A stretch of DNA of 64,000 nt from Acidobacteriota bacterium (GTDB taxonomy: Bacteria; Acidobacteriota; Terriglobia; Acidiferrales; UBA7541), in contig JABCZR010000004.1 in the NCBI GenBank assembly GCA_013289585.1, positions 62,001-126,000 of the forward strand. The letters are read 5' to 3'. Below the pieces are notes generated by a model. The model did no database searches, was not told where the DNA came from, and saw nothing but the letters and a program-made list of their open reading frames with translations. Shown piece after piece: positions 15,731 to 26,800 of this stretch (positions within the stretch are counted from its first letter, which is position 1; every line of letters starts with the position of its first letter). Both the position numbers and the translations under genes were made by a program.

Positions 15731-16633
15731 CTACCAGTCGCCGTCACTGTTCACCGGCGCCTCTTTCTGCTCCATGGCCATCTGTGCCGCGTGATAGGAC
15801 TCGCCATCCGATGGAAACATTCCGCCGCGCACATCGTCGCAGTATTCGCGCACGGCGTTCGAAATCAATTTGCCGACGTTGGCATACTGCCGAGCAAACT
15901 TCGGCGTCGCGCCAAATGTGAGTCCGAGCAGATCGTGGATCACCAGGATCTGCCCGTCGCAATCCGGCCCCGCGCCGATCCCGATGGTCGGGATGCGCAA
16001 TTCCAGCGTGATTTGCGCCGCCAGCTCGCGCGGCACCGCTTCCAGCACCACCGCGAACGCGCCCGCCGCTTCCACCGCACGCGCATCGCGAATCAGAAGC
16101 TCCGCGGCATTCGCGGTTTTTCCTTGCACGCGATACCCGCCCAGCGCATTCACGGATTGCGGCGTCAATCCTACATGGCCCATCACCGGAATTTCCGCCT
16201 CCGTCAGCCGCGAGATTAATTCCAGCCGCCGCTCGCCGCCTTCCACTTTCACGGCTTCCGCCCCAGCTTCTTTCACGAAGCGCACCGCGTTGCGCAGCGA
16301 TTCCGCCGTGTCCGTGTGATAGCTGCCGTACGGCATGTCCGCCACCACCAGCGCCCGCCGCGTTCCGCGCCGCACTGCGCGCGTATGATGCAGCATTTCA
16401 TCGATCGTTACCGCCAGCGTATTGGTGTGGCCGAGCACCACCATGCCCAGCGAATCGCCGACCAGAATCACGTCCACGCCTGCTTCATCCAGCAAGCGCG
16501 CGGTCGGATAATCGTACGCCGTCAGGCAGGTGATTTTCCGTGAATTGGTGGGGGAGCCCGCAGCTTTGGATTTCCGCTGCAGGAGTTCGGGCACGGTCAC
16601 TTTGCCGTTCCCGGAATTCGGAACAACGCTCAT
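15731..16633 (-). CDS. panB: 3-methyl-2-oxobutanoate hydroxymethyltransferase
   Basis: PanB (300 residues from the chosen start) adds a hydroxymethyl group from 5,10-methylene-THF to alpha-ketoisovalerate, the first step to pantoate. Seen: ITCLTAYDYPTARLLDEAG, VGDSLGMVVLGH with the metal-binding Asp, ADMPYGSYH, VKVEGG, PVMGHVGLTPQS and the catalytic-Glu region VLEAVPRELA, then GIGAGPDCDGQILV. The ATG at 16633 is preceded by GGAGG at five bases; an upstream in-frame ATG at 16702 would add 23 non-conserved residues. It heads the panB-dinB-panC operon. Confidence 0.96.
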   Translation of the reverse strand: MSVVPNSGNGKVTVPELLQRKSKAAGSPTNSRKITCLTAYDYPTARLLDEAGVDVILVGDSLGMVVLGHTNTLAVTIDEMLHHTRAVRRGTRRALVVADMPYGSYHTDTAESLRNAVRFVKEAGAEAVKVEGGERRLELISRLTEAEIPVMGHVGLTPQSVNALGGYRVQGKTANAAELLIRDARAVEAAGAFAVVLEAVPRELAAQITLELRIPTIGIGAGPDCDGQILVIHDLLGLTFGATPKFARQYANVGKLISNAVREYCDDVRGGMFPSDGESYHAAQMAMEQKEAPVNSDGDW

Positions 16634-16747
16634 GCTAGCCTCCGGTGCCGTTCCCTGAATGCAAGATACAGCCCTGTACTTCGCCTTTGCAAAGAATAGC
16701 AAAATTCAATCCGCAGAACTACAAAATTGGATGCGTGACAATGCGAA

Positions 16748-17902
16748 TTAGTTTCCGCGCGGGGCTTGGGAGCGCCCTTTCCATTGGGCGCCGCGGCCGA
16801 GGCAGTACCGGGCGGCGGAGAGGCAGGTGGCGTACGCGTAGAAGACGGCTGCGAGGGGCAGAGTGAAGGCCCAATATGGGGGGAGGCTGTAAAACAAAAC
16901 GGTTAGCAGAAAGGTTGTGGTCATCAGGGCTACTGCGGTGCTGGCCAGGATCCAGGCGGGATCATTTCCACTGAAGAAAAGAATCCAGGCGAGCCAAAAA
17001 GTTACGAACAAGCCGGCGAGTACCGCGATGAGCTGCAAAAACGAATAGCGGAGCTGGGTGAAGGCGGTGCGCGCGATCAAGTCGCGAATTTCCGCGAAGG
17101 TGCGGTATTCGCGGAGGCTTACGCTGGCGCGGGTGAGGCCCATCCAGATTTTCCCGCCGGTCTTTTTAACGGCGCGGGCGAGCGCGCAATCATCGATCAC
17201 TTCATTTCGAATGACGGCGATTCCGCCGATGCGTTCGAGCGCAGTGCGACGCAGCAAGATGCATCCGCCGGCTGCGCCTGCCGTGCGCGATTTCGGATCG
17301 GCAATCCAGCGCGGCGGGTAGAGCATCAGAAAAAAATAAAGAAACGGGGGGATCAGCAGCTTTTCAGGAAAACTTTTTGCTTGCAGCAGCACCATGAGCG
17401 ATGCGAGGTCGAGCCTATCCCTCTCCGCGCGAAAAACCAGGCGTTGCAAAGTGTCCGGCGCGTGGACGATGTCCGCATCGGTGAACCAGAAATATATTGG
17501 CGCCTTTTCCGCTGCTGCAGAAATGCCTTCGTTCAGCGCCCAGAGTTTTCCGGTCCAGCCTTCCGGAAGCGCGGCGACGGAATGAATCGTCACGCGGCGT
17601 GATGCGCCGGAATTCGCCGCAGCTTTCCGCGCTAGATCGGCGGTTCCATCTTCGCTCTGATCGTCAACAACTATGATTTCGAATTCGCCGGGATAATCCT
17701 GGCCCACCAGGCTGGCGATCGAGCGAGCAATGGTTTCCGCTTCGTTGCGCGCGGGAACGACGGCGACAACGCGCGGCCAGCGTTCGAGTGGTTTCGGCGC
17801 GATGTCATCGTCAACCACTTTCCAGAAATTCCCGCGCCCTAAAAGGAGATAGACCCAAATGGCGAAAGGAATCGCCGCGAGGTAAATGGAACTCAGAAGC
17901 AC
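16748..17902 (-). CDS. hpnB: Hopanoid-associated glycosyltransferase HpnB
   Basis: A 384-residue membrane-anchored family-2 glycosyltransferase closely resembling HpnB. Seen: one N-terminal membrane helix, then the GT2 domain with VVAVVPARNEAETI, VVDDQSEDGTAD and the metal site WFTDADIVH, EGWTGKLWALN, and three or four C-terminal membrane helices from about residue 285. The start is GTG at 17902. Hopanoid genes are common in Acidobacteriota, but no squalene-hopene cyclase or other hpn gene is in this window, so the substrate is assigned by family only. It stands alone, 114 bases downstream of which panB begins on the same strand. Confidence 0.85.
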   Translation of the reverse strand: MLLSSIYLAAIPFAIWVYLLLGRGNFWKVVDDDIAPKPLERWPRVVAVVPARNEAETIARSIASLVGQDYPGEFEIIVVDDQSEDGTADLARKAAANSGASRRVTIHSVAALPEGWTGKLWALNEGISAAAEKAPIYFWFTDADIVHAPDTLQRLVFRAERDRLDLASLMVLLQAKSFPEKLLIPPFLYFFLMLYPPRWIADPKSRTAGAAGGCILLRRTALERIGGIAVIRNEVIDDCALARAVKKTGGKIWMGLTRASVSLREYRTFAEIRDLIARTAFTQLRYSFLQLIAVLAGLFVTFWLAWILFFSGNDPAWILASTAVALMTTTFLLTVLFYSLPPYWAFTLPLAAVFYAYATCLSAARYCLGRGAQWKGRSQAPRGN

Positions 17903-17984
17903 GCGCTATTCTGCAACAAATCTCGTTCTCAGTAATCAGTTTTCAGGTCTCAGTAGGTAGCAAGTTCTTGCTTCTCTGCGCGTG

Positions 17985-18110
17985 AGGAGAAAACGCGGGC
18001 TAACGCACGCGGGGCACGATGTATTGTGCACCCGCTACACAGTTGAGCAGCGCGGGGGATGGTGGCGGCCGGAAAAGCGGGAGCAAGGCTCCCGCACTCC
18101 ATAAAAAACG
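17985..18110 (-). repeat. Composite palindromic repeat block, inverted relative to the 8.1 kb block
   Basis: Read on the minus strand it contains GGAGTGCGGGAGCC...GCTCCCGC, GTAGCGGGTGCACAATACATCGTGC in two steps, and a GTTAGCCCGCG end with TTTTCTCCTC, the same order of modules as 8175-8400. The gap between hpnB and the molybdoenzyme gene has nothing else. Confidence 0.6.
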
Positions 18111-18152
18111 GGGAGGAGGACCTGGCCCTCATGGCGAAGAATGGCGGGCTGG

Positions 18153-20369
18153 TCAGGCCAGATCTTCGGGGCGGATAGGGAGACGGCGAATGCGCTTTCC
18201 AGTGGCGGCGAAAATCGCGTTGCACATGGCCGGTGCGACCACCGGCAATCCGGGTTCGCCGATACCGGTCGGCTCTTCCTTGCTCATGACCACGTGAACT
18301 TCGGTCTTCGGCGCCTCGTTCATTCGCGGCATCTGGTAATCGTGAAAATTCGATTGCTCGACGCGTCCGCCCTTGATGGTGATAGCGTCATGCGATGTAG
18401 CCGACAGCGCATAAATGGCCGCACTCTCGACCTGCGCGCGCACTCCTTCGGGATTAATCGGCCGGCCACAATCGACAGCGTAGACAATGCGCTGCACGTT
18501 CACGGCGCCATCTTTCACACTGACTTCAACAACCGCAGCGGTGTAGCTTTCGAACGAGAAGTATCCAGCGATGCCGCGAGAAATTCCTGCCGGCAGCGGC
18601 TTGCTCCAATCGGCTTTTTCCGCCGCAAGCCGCAGCACATTTTTGAGACGCGCGGTGTCGAGCGGCTTGCCTTCCTTCGGATTGGTGAAATCGGGAATCT
18701 TGCGATCGTCGCCGATGACGCGCAGGCGAAATTCCAGCGGGTCCGCGCCGGCAGCGGCGGCGAGCTCATCCACAAACGATTCGACCACAAAGCCGCTCGA
18801 AGAGTGCTCGACGGAGCGCCACCAGGCTCGCGGCACGGACGAGTTTGCTAGCGTGTATTCGAGCCGGAAATTCGGGGTTTGATAGGGAATGAACGCGGCG
18901 GTGGCGAATTCGGATTTCTCCGGAGTTTCCTTGCCCTTGGGACTCCACATGGCATCGATGGAGGTGGAGGTCTGGAAATGTTTCCAGGCCGCGAGATTTC
19001 CCTTGGCGTCCAGTGCGCCCGAAAAATGATGATAGGAAGCGGGCCGGTAGAAGCCATGCTGCATGTCGTCTTCACGGGTCCAAAAAACCATGACCGGTTT
19101 GCCAGAAACTTTCGCCACTTGCGCCGCTTCCATGACGAAGTCCGCCTGATAACGCCTGCCGAATCCACCGCCCATCAGAGTGGTGTGCACGATGACTTTT
19201 TCCGGAGGCAGCTTCGCAACTCCAGCGATTACCTGCTGAGCCCACTGCGGCGCCTGCGTGGGCACCCACGCTTCCGCGCCGTCGGGCCGGATGTGAACCA
19301 TGCAATTCATGGGCTCCATGGTGGCGTGACAAGCAAAAGGCAGTTCGTAGATGGCTTCGATTTTTTTGGAAGCACCAGCAAGGGCAGCGGCAGCGTCGCC
19401 GTCGTTGCGAACCACCTTTCCGGGTTTTGCGGCGTTTTCCAGGAATTGCTGGTGGAGTGAAGCGCTAGATTCGGAAGCAGCCGGGCCTTCGTCCCAGGTA
19501 ATCTGGAGCGCTTTGCGGCCCTGAATGGCGGCCCAGGAATTATCCGCGAGGACAGCAACGCCGCCCGCGGTGAACGCACCCTGTCCCACGGGTTCGATCA
19601 CGAAAACATCGCGGACGCCGGGCACCGCTTTGGTTTTTGCGGCGTCGAAAGTTTTCACTTTTCCGCCGAAGACCGGGCAGCGGGCGATGACCGCGTACTG
19701 CATGCCGGGCGCGCGGGAATCCAAGCCGAACTTTGCGGCGCCGGTAGCTTTTTCGCGACCGTCAACGCGCCGCATGTCGTGGCCGACGATGGTGAAATCA
19801 TTCGAATTCTTGAGGGGAACGGTCTTGAAGTCCGGCAGCGGAAGTTTCGCCGCATCCGAAACCAGTTCGCCGTAGGTGAGAAAATTCTTGCGCGCGCCGT
19901 GGAGGACGCCGCCGTCCTGGGCTTTGCAAGTATCGGGACTGACGTTCCAGTGCGCCGCCGCGGCGGTAACGAGCATTTCGCGCGCCGCTGCGCCGGCCTG
20001 CCGCAACGGCAGCCAGGAACCAGCGACGCTGCCACTGCCTCCGGTGCCGTGATCATAAATTTTCGGATTGGTGGGTGCCTGCTCGATCTTCACCTGCTTC
20101 CAATCCACGCAGAGTTCTTCCGCGAGAATCATCGGCAACGAAGTCATCACGCTCTGACCCATTTCCGATTTGCCAAGGATGAGCGTGACTTTGTTGTCAG
20201 GAGTGATGCGGACCCAGGCGTCGAGCGGATTGGCCGCTTTCTTCTCCTGCTCCTCCGCCTGATCGGCAAAAGCGCGCGGAGCGAGATGGAAGCCGACGAC
20301 GAGGGCGACACCTCCGGCGGCACCGGTCTTCAGAAAGTCTCGACGGTTTACAGCGGAAACTGTTGCCAT
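18153..20369 (-). CDS. Molybdopterin-binding large subunit, isoquinoline 1-oxidoreductase (IorB)-like
   Basis: A 738-residue subunit of the xanthine oxidase family that holds the molybdenum cofactor and hydroxylates aromatic N-heterocycles or aldehydes. A twin-arginine signal ([19 protein letters not shown]) sends the folded enzyme to the periplasm. Seen: [20 protein letters not shown], the [17 protein letters not shown] cofactor segment, FARE-like stretches, and near the C-terminus [17 protein letters not shown] and [16 protein letters not shown] (the last containing the catalytic Glu region GEPG). Its 2Fe-2S partner is 56 bases upstream on the same strand. The true substrate cannot be told from sequence; aldehydes are a common alternative for such pairs. 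Confidence 0.88.
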   Translation of the reverse strand: MATVSAVNRRDFLKTGAAGGVALVVGFHLAPRAFADQAEEQEKKAANPLDAWVRITPDNKVTLILGKSEMGQSVMTSLPMILAEELCVDWKQVKIEQAPTNPKIYDHGTGGSGSVAGSWLPLRQAGAAAREMLVTAAAAHWNVSPDTCKAQDGGVLHGARKNFLTYGELVSDAAKLPLPDFKTVPLKNSNDFTIVGHDMRRVDGREKATGAAKFGLDSRAPGMQYAVIARCPVFGGKVKTFDAAKTKAVPGVRDVFVIEPVGQGAFTAGGVAVLADNSWAAIQGRKALQITWDEGPAASESSASLHQQFLENAAKPGKVVRNDGDAAAALAGASKKIEAIYELPFACHATMEPMNCMVHIRPDGAEAWVPTQAPQWAQQVIAGVAKLPPEKVIVHTTLMGGGFGRRYQADFVMEAAQVAKVSGKPVMVFWTREDDMQHGFYRPASYHHFSGALDAKGNLAAWKHFQTSTSIDAMWSPKGKETPEKSEFATAAFIPYQTPNFRLEYTLANSSVPRAWWRSVEHSSSGFVVESFVDELAAAAGADPLEFRLRVIGDDRKIPDFTNPKEGKPLDTARLKNVLRLAAEKADWSKPLPAGISRGIAGYFSFESYTAAVVEVSVKDGAVNVQRIVYAVDCGRPINPEGVRAQVESAAIYALSATSHDAITIKGGRVEQSNFHDYQMPRMNEAPKTEVHVVMSKEEPTGIGEPGLPVVAPAMCNAIFAATGKRIRRLPIRPEDLA

Positions 20370-20425
20370 AATGCACCTCGGTACGATTCGCGAGCGTAAG
20401 GGCTGAGAAGAAACTAGTCGGCTGG

Positions 20426-20890
20426 CTAGGCCTTCGACTGCATGGAAGCCGCGCGATGAATGGCTTTGCGGATGCGCTGATAGGTGCCGCAGCGGCAGAT
20501 GTTGCCGCTCATGGCGTCGTCGATATCAGCGTCGGTGGGCTTGGGTTTTTTGGAAAGCAGGGCTACGGCGGACATGATCTGCCCGGACTGGCAGTAGCCG
20601 CATTGGGGAACGTCTTCCTCCATCCAGGCTTGCTGGACGGGATGGCTGCCATCGGCGGAGAGACCTTCGATGGTGGTGACTTTTTTGCCCGCGACGCTGG
20701 AGATCGCGGTGATGCAGGAACGCGTGGCTTCGCCGTTGATGTGCACGGTACAGGCTCCGCAGAGCGCCATGCCGCAGCCGAACTTGGTGCCGGTCATGTT
20801 GAGCGTATCGCGGAGCACCCAGAGCAAGGGCATGTCCGGGCTGACGTCGACGGTTTGCGGTTTGCCGTTCAAGGTGAAACTGGTGGCCAT
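20426..20890 (-). CDS. 2Fe-2S small subunit of the IorAB-type molybdoenzyme
   Basis: A 154-residue protein with two 2Fe-2S clusters that carries electrons away from the molybdenum centre. The plant-type ferredoxin cluster is [17 protein letters not shown]...SC (first half) and the second, helical cluster is [10 protein letters not shown] plus GNICRCGTY. It has no signal of its own, consistent with co-export using the partner's twin-arginine signal. GGAGG lies just before the ATG. The divergent nine-heme cytochrome c, 171 bases away, is a plausible electron acceptor, as cytochrome c acts in related dehydrogenases; this is inference. Confidence 0.92.
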   Translation of the reverse strand: MATSFTLNGKPQTVDVSPDMPLLWVLRDTLNMTGTKFGCGMALCGACTVHINGEATRSCITAISSVAGKKVTTIEGLSADGSHPVQQAWMEEDVPQCGYCQSGQIMSAVALLSKKPKPTDADIDDAMSGNICRCGTYQRIRKAIHRAASMQSKA

Positions 20891-21061
20891 AGTGCCCTCC
20901 TACTTGTAGACGGATATCCTACAACAACTCCGCGTATGGATGAAAATGCGCGGAAAGCCGAATAGGGAACCGGTTTTCGAGTAGCCAACTTACCTGGCAC
21001 ATGGCTTCGATGGTATTCTCGGCTTTGGCGTTGTTGAATTTTCGGGGAATTCAGCCGCGGC

Positions 21062-22705
21062 ATGAAAACGTGGAAAGTTTTTATTCTGCTGGGTGGTCTG
21101 GCGCTCGCAGGTATTGTCCTCTACGGCGCGCGGCTAATCCGGCATGGCTTTAGCACCGCTGACGAGCCATCTTCCTTAGAGAAAGCCGTGGCTCACGCCA
21201 CGCGCAACCTGGCCATTCCGCGGAATGCCCGGCTTGAAGCAAATCCCTTGAAGGCCACCCCGGAAGTCCTGAAAGAATCGCGGGAAAGCTTCCTGGATCG
21301 TTGTGCAATCTGCCACAGCCAGGACGGCTCGGGGCAAACGAGAGTGGGCCGGAGCCTGTACCCCAAAGTCCCAGACTTGCGGCTGCCCCAGACGCAAAAC
21401 CTCACGGATGGAGAAATCCGCTACATCATCCGAAATGGCGTGCGAATGACTGGCATGCCCGGCTGGGCGAACCCGCACGACGAGCCGGACGAAGAAAGCT
21501 GGAAACTAGTTTTCTTCATACGCAGCCTGCGCCAGTTAACCAGCGAAGAGGCTAAACAACAGGTTGCCGCGGCCAGTTCGGCCCACTACGTCGGCTCACA
21601 GGCGTGTCAAAAGTGTCATGCGGGAATCTACGAGCACTGGAAGAAAACACCGATGGCCAATGTCGTTCGCGACCCGCGCGAACATCCCGAGGCCATCATC
21701 CCCGATCTGGCCACGAATCCACTGACGAAATTTACGAAGGAACAGGTTGCGCTGGTGTATGGAAGTGTCTGGAAGCAACGGTACTTCACTAAAATCGGCG
21801 ACGACTATTTTCCGCAGCCGGCGCAGTGGGACGTAACCAATCGCGTGTGGCGGCCCTACTTTGTGGCGAACGGCACCGATTGGTGGGCGACTCTCTATCC
21901 ACCCGACAATATGCAGCGTCCCACCGGCCCCACTTGCGATGGCTGCCACTCTGTCGATTACAACATCCGCACGAAACAAGTGGCCGAGTGGAACGTAGGC
22001 TGCGAACGGTGTCACGGCCCGGGAAGCGAGCATGTGGAACATCCCTCTCGTGGCAACACGCTGAATCCCGCGCGGATGGATTATGTGCGCGCCAACGACA
22101 CCTGTATTCAGTGCCATTCGCAAGGACGCCCGCTGACCAATCCAATCGAAGGGAAATACTACGATTGGCCGGTCGGCTATCGCGCCGGGCTCAATCTAGC
22201 GGATTACTGGCAACTGGAGGAGCACGCGCTCGGCCAACTGACCTTTACGCACTTTCCAGACGGCACAGCGCACAAGAATCGGATGCAGGGGAATGACTTC
22301 GTGCAGAGCGTGATGTACCGGCACGGAATTACATGCTTCGCTTGCCACGACGTGCACGGCACGGATAATTACGCGCAACTGCGAAAGCCCGCGGACAAGC
22401 TGTGCCTGGATTGCCATGGACCGATGTCACTCAACGGGCCGAGAACGGCTACGCTGCAAGAGCACACGCATCACAAGGACAGCTCGCCGGGGAGCCAGTG
22501 CGTGGCATGCCACATGCCCAAGATCGAGACGACCATCGCAGATGTCAAAGTGCGGGCTCACACGTTTGCTTTCATTTATCCGGTTATGACCGACAAGTAC
22601 AAAATCCCCAATCCATGCACGTCCTGTCATACGGACAAATCGACGGCATGGGCGAGCGAGGCATTGCAGCATTGGCCTGAACGGTCTCCCTGGCGAATCA
22701 ACTGA
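21062..22705 (+). CDS. Nine-heme c-type cytochrome (class I domain plus multiheme c554-like domain)
   Basis: A 547-residue protein anchored by an N-terminal helix (VFILLGGLALAGIVLYGA). It has nine CxxCH heme-binding motifs: CAICH (about residue 83), then CQKCH, CDGCH, CERCH, CIQCH, CFACH, CLDCH, CVACH and CTSCH. The first, with a nearby MTGMPGW methionine region, looks like a stand-alone class I cytochrome c domain; the other eight resemble cytochrome c554/octaheme architecture with many distal histidines. It is divergent from the IorAB-like molybdoenzyme, so it may accept its electrons in the periplasm. A nitrite or hydroxylamine reductase-like activity is possible but not shown: no lysine-ligated CxxCK is visible. 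Confidence 0.88.
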   Translation: MKTWKVFILLGGLALAGIVLYGARLIRHGFSTADEPSSLEKAVAHATRNLAIPRNARLEANPLKATPEVLKESRESFLDRCAICHSQDGSGQTRVGRSLYPKVPDLRLPQTQNLTDGEIRYIIRNGVRMTGMPGWANPHDEPDEESWKLVFFIRSLRQLTSEEAKQQVAAASSAHYVGSQACQKCHAGIYEHWKKTPMANVVRDPREHPEAIIPDLATNPLTKFTKEQVALVYGSVWKQRYFTKIGDDYFPQPAQWDVTNRVWRPYFVANGTDWWATLYPPDNMQRPTGPTCDGCHSVDYNIRTKQVAEWNVGCERCHGPGSEHVEHPSRGNTLNPARMDYVRANDTCIQCHSQGRPLTNPIEGKYYDWPVGYRAGLNLADYWQLEEHALGQLTFTHFPDGTAHKNRMQGNDFVQSVMYRHGITCFACHDVHGTDNYAQLRKPADKLCLDCHGPMSLNGPRTATLQEHTHHKDSSPGSQCVACHMPKIETTIADVKVRAHTFAFIYPVMTDKYKIPNPCTSCHTDKSTAWASEALQHWPERSPWRIN

Positions 22706-22777
22706 GGGCTACGAGCGAGAAATTTCTTTGAGCCGGTAGCGACGGAGATCGCGCTAGCTGGGCGGGGCGACGGATTT

Positions 22778-23803
22778 TCAATTACTAGGCGCCAATTGTT
22801 GCTTCATCCAATTCAGGATCGTGGGGACAAGCTCCGCGTAGAATTTGTTGTCCACCATGAAACCATGGCTCATGCCTTCCACTTCCAGATAGCGGGCTTT
22901 GCCGGTGTGAACGCGGTTGACGATCTCCACGATGGCCGAACTATCGGCGCGGCTCATGACGGTGTCCTTCGAGCCGCGAAGGACCAGCACGGGAGCGTCG
23001 ACGTTCTGCCAAACCTCTCCGAGGTTCAAGGCTTGCAGCTGCTGATAGAAGGCGGCGGGCCGGCCGTATTGGCCATCGGGGCTGTCGTACCAGAGGGCCT
23101 TCCATTGCGGGTGGTCACGAAGGATTTGCCCCGGAGCCTGCCCTTGGATCAAGTAGAGATCATAGAATTGCGCGAAAGCTTTCATCGCTGAATTCACTTC
23201 AGCGGCGGACTTGCCTTCCGACGTAAGCCTCACGCGCTCGTTCTCCAGCATGTGCTCATACCACGTGCGGCCCCAGGAGCCGGCGGCGACAAAGCCGCGC
23301 ACGGGATGACGGCGTGAAACGAGTGGAGCGAAGCCGCCGCCGTTGCTCATGCCGATGACGATGATGCGATCCGTATCGATGAATTCGAACTTGGCCATGG
23401 AATCAAAAGCCGCCTGGTAGCCTTCCATTTCGCCTTGAAAATCGGACTTGTCGCAGGATGTTCCTCGACTCTCGCCGACCCCGGGCTTGTCCATGCGCAC
23501 GGTGGCATAGCCGGACTGATCGATCAGGCGAAGAAGCAAGGCGCCGAAGCCGTCGGTTTCGCCCTGGGCGTACTCGACGGAGTCACAGCTTAGCCAGCCG
23601 ACGAAAAAGAGCACAGGAACTTTGCCTTGAACATTTCTGGGACGGGTGACGAAGGTGCGCAGCCTGTCCCCACGGGAATTGCTGACCCAGTCGTAGAGAA
23701 CCTCGGCATTTTGAAAATGCTCTTTTGCCGGAGCTTGGGCAAAGGCAACGCCAGCCGTCGTCAAGATGATCGCCAGAAAAAAAGAGACAATTCTTGCAGG
23801 CAC
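22778..23803 (-). CDS. Exported alpha/beta hydrolase
   Basis: A secreted alpha/beta-hydrolase of about 341 residues with signal peptide MPARIVSFFLAIILTTAGVA. The nucleophile elbow is IGMSNGGG (serine in G-x-S-x-G), a catalytic Asp is likely in VLRGSKDTVMS, and the His is in EVEGMSHGFM. A cap-like insertion spans about residues 190-260. The GTG at 23803 is preferred because GGAGG is five bases upstream; an earlier GTG would put six residues before the signal peptide. Family members include prolyl-type peptidases and esterases; the substrate is unknown. It is convergent with the cytochrome gene. Confidence 0.82.
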   Translation of the reverse strand: MPARIVSFFLAIILTTAGVAFAQAPAKEHFQNAEVLYDWVSNSRGDRLRTFVTRPRNVQGKVPVLFFVGWLSCDSVEYAQGETDGFGALLLRLIDQSGYATVRMDKPGVGESRGTSCDKSDFQGEMEGYQAAFDSMAKFEFIDTDRIIVIGMSNGGGFAPLVSRRHPVRGFVAAGSWGRTWYEHMLENERVRLTSEGKSAAEVNSAMKAFAQFYDLYLIQGQAPGQILRDHPQWKALWYDSPDGQYGRPAAFYQQLQALNLGEVWQNVDAPVLVLRGSKDTVMSRADSSAIVEIVNRVHTGKARYLEVEGMSHGFMVDNKFYAELVPTILNWMKQQLAPSN

Positions 23804-23876
23804 GAGGACCTCCGCACGCACGAAGGGTTGAGGCTATTTCGTTCTGACGTAACCGTAGTTCAGAAAGTGAGCAAAC

Positions 23877-26800
23877 TCAATTGCCTTCGACGGGGGCGGG
23901 CGCAGGCTTCGCGGGAGCTTTGGGAGCCTTTGGTGTTTCCGGTTCGACGCCGCGCCAGCCAACGGGTCGGCCGCTGACAGCTTCTTTCACCGAGCGGAAG
24001 AGAACGACGTACATGAGCTGGCGGTAGTAGAAGCGCTGCAATAAGACGGGAATGAGCAGCGTCCAGTCTTCCTTGCGCTCCAGGGCGAAGGCCACCATGC
24101 AGGTAAGTATGTCAATGAGCATGAAAGCCAGGAAGAAGAGGACGGATTTCTGAACGTCGGCGCTGGTCCAGAGCTGCGGGAGGTGGGTGACGCGGAACTG
24201 CGCCAAGCCCCAGAGAATTAGGGAGCCAAAAAACATCAAATCGATGATCGGCGAGATCAGCGGGAGTACGAGCTGAAATACGAAGATGTTGGGAAGAGCG
24301 ACCCAGCCCAGCGTTCCGTATTTGGGGCGCAGCAGCGTGTCGCCGTGCTTCCAGAAGGATTGCAGCGTGCCGAAGGTCCAGCGAAAACGCTGGCGGATCA
24401 ATTGGCCGGCGGTTTCCGGAGCTTCGGTCCAGGCGATGGCTTCTTCGTCGTAGCTGATGCGCCAGCCGAGGCGGCGAATGGCGATGGTCAAGTCGGCGTC
24501 TTCCGCGACGGTGTCGGCGCTGATTCCGCCCGCGTCTTCGATGGCTTTCTTGCGCCAGGCGCCGAGAGCGCCTGGTACGACGGTGATGCAATTCAGGAGA
24601 TCGAAGGCGCGCTTCTCCATGTTCTGGCTGGTGATGTATTCGAGCGCCTGCCAGCGCGTCAGCCAGCGCGAGCGGTTGCCAACTTTGACGTTGCCTGCGA
24701 CCGCGCCGACGGTGGGATCCGAAAAATGGCGAACGAGCTTGCTGATCGCGTCCGCTTCGATTTCCGTGTCGGCGTCGATGGTGACGACAATTTCAGTGTC
24801 CGCCTGAGAGAGCGCCAGGCTAAGCGCGGCCGACTTGCCGCGATTTACCTGATGGATGATGCGGACGCGCGATTCATGGGAGAAATTAGAGTCCAGAAGG
24901 TCGCCGGTTTGATCCGTGGAGCCATCGTCCACGACGATGATGCGCAAGTCCTTGAGATCGGAGAGGAGAACGGAGGTGACCGTTTGCACGATGACGCTTT
25001 CTTCATTGTGCGCCGGGATGAGGACGGTGACGCTGGGCGGAGGATCGGGCATCACCGCGTGATCGGGGCGAAGTTTTTCGATGATGGCGAGAAGGCCGAT
25101 GATGAGAGCGCGGAAGCTGACGAGCACGATGCCGAGGATGAAGATAGTGCCGATGAAGAACCGGAACCACTGGAAGAAGGAAAAGATGAATCCGTCGGCG
25201 CGGGCTTCGAAACGCTCTTCCCCGGAAAGCGGGAGCATCACCTGCGCCCGCGTTTTACCGATGAGGTCTGCTACGGAAACAAACTGGTAACCCTGCGCGC
25301 GCAGCTTGTCGATGATCTGCGGTAGCGCGGCGATGGTCTGGCTGCGGTCTCCTCCACCATCGTGGAGGAGCACGATGTTGCCCTTGTCGGCCTGGCGGAG
25401 CACGCTGTCAACAATTTCATTGGCGGGAGCAGGTTTTCCGTCACGGAGTCGCCAGTCGTCGGGGTCGATGCGCTGGCCGACGATGAGGTAACCCATCTCC
25501 TGCGCATAAGGCAATTGCGCGACTTCCTCGGCATATTCCGGCTGGTGATCGATGCCATAAGGAGGACGAAAGAGAATGGATTTCACGCCGAGAGTGCTTT
25601 CGATGAGCCGCTGCGTCAGATTCAACTGCCAGCGAATCTCCGTACGCGAAATGTCGTCCCATTTCGGGTGTGTGAAAGTGTGGTTCCCGATTTCGTGGCC
25701 TTCGGCGTACTCGCGCTGCAAGATGTCCGGGCGGCGATTTGCTTCATCGCCAATGATGAAGAAAACGCCGGGGACATTTTTCTCCTTCAGGATATTCAGA
25801 ATTTTTGGCGTCCACTGCGGGTCCGGGCCATCGTCGAAGGAAAGTACGATTTTCTTTTCCGCCCAGCCAATCTGGTCGATGTTGAAGGAAAGCGGAATGG
25901 AATCGTACTTTTCGTCGGTGAAGAGGTCACTGGCCGCGTCGTACACAAAGGATCTTTTTCCGCTCTTGGGAATGTCCGTGATGTGCCAGATATCGCCCTG
26001 ACCTTCGAGGATCAGATCCGGGCCGGGAGGAAGATCGGTTAGTTTCTTGCGGATGGCGTCGTCGGGCCGCGTGGCATCCCAAATCGGCCAGATGGAGGTA
26101 TCCGCCGAGCCCAGGCGCCAGAGCGCGGTGCCCTGCACACCGAGTTTTTCGCTGGCGCGCAATTCGTTGTAGGCGGTGATGGCGTCGAGCATCCAGACCT
26201 GATGCACGTGGCTGTGTTCGTCGTAGTAGGAATAGTGCGGATTCAGCGAAGTACTATCAAATTCAATGGTGGCGTCGGATTCCTCGGCGTGCAGCAAGGC
26301 TTCCTGGATGCTGAACTCCTGCGCCGGTTCGGCTTCTTTCTTTTTGGCTTCGGACCAGTCGTAAGCGTAGTTGGCGATGCCAACCACGATTTTTTGCGCG
26401 GGGACCACGTCGAAGACCTGGCGAATGTTTTCGATGAACCAGTCCTGAGAGGCGATGGGGCCGGGCGGGGAAGTCAGCCAGTGCTGGTCGAAATTCATGA
26501 GCACGATGGCGTCGCACTGCTTGCCGAAAAATTCGTAATCGTATTCATCGTCGCGGGCGGGCAGCGCGGTCATGAGCTTCAAGCCCACGGAGTGCAGGGC
26601 GGGCGCGAGCGCGCCGATGAATTGGCGGAAATGGGCCTGGCTGGTGTCGGGGACTTCCTCAAAATCAACGACGATGCCGGCCTGGTGGGCATCCACGGCG
26701 TATTGGACGACGTCGCGCACCAGACTGTCGCGGGCGGCGGGGTTGGCCAGCATCTGAACCATTTCCTTGATGCGCCACTGCACGCCATCGTAATTGTTCA

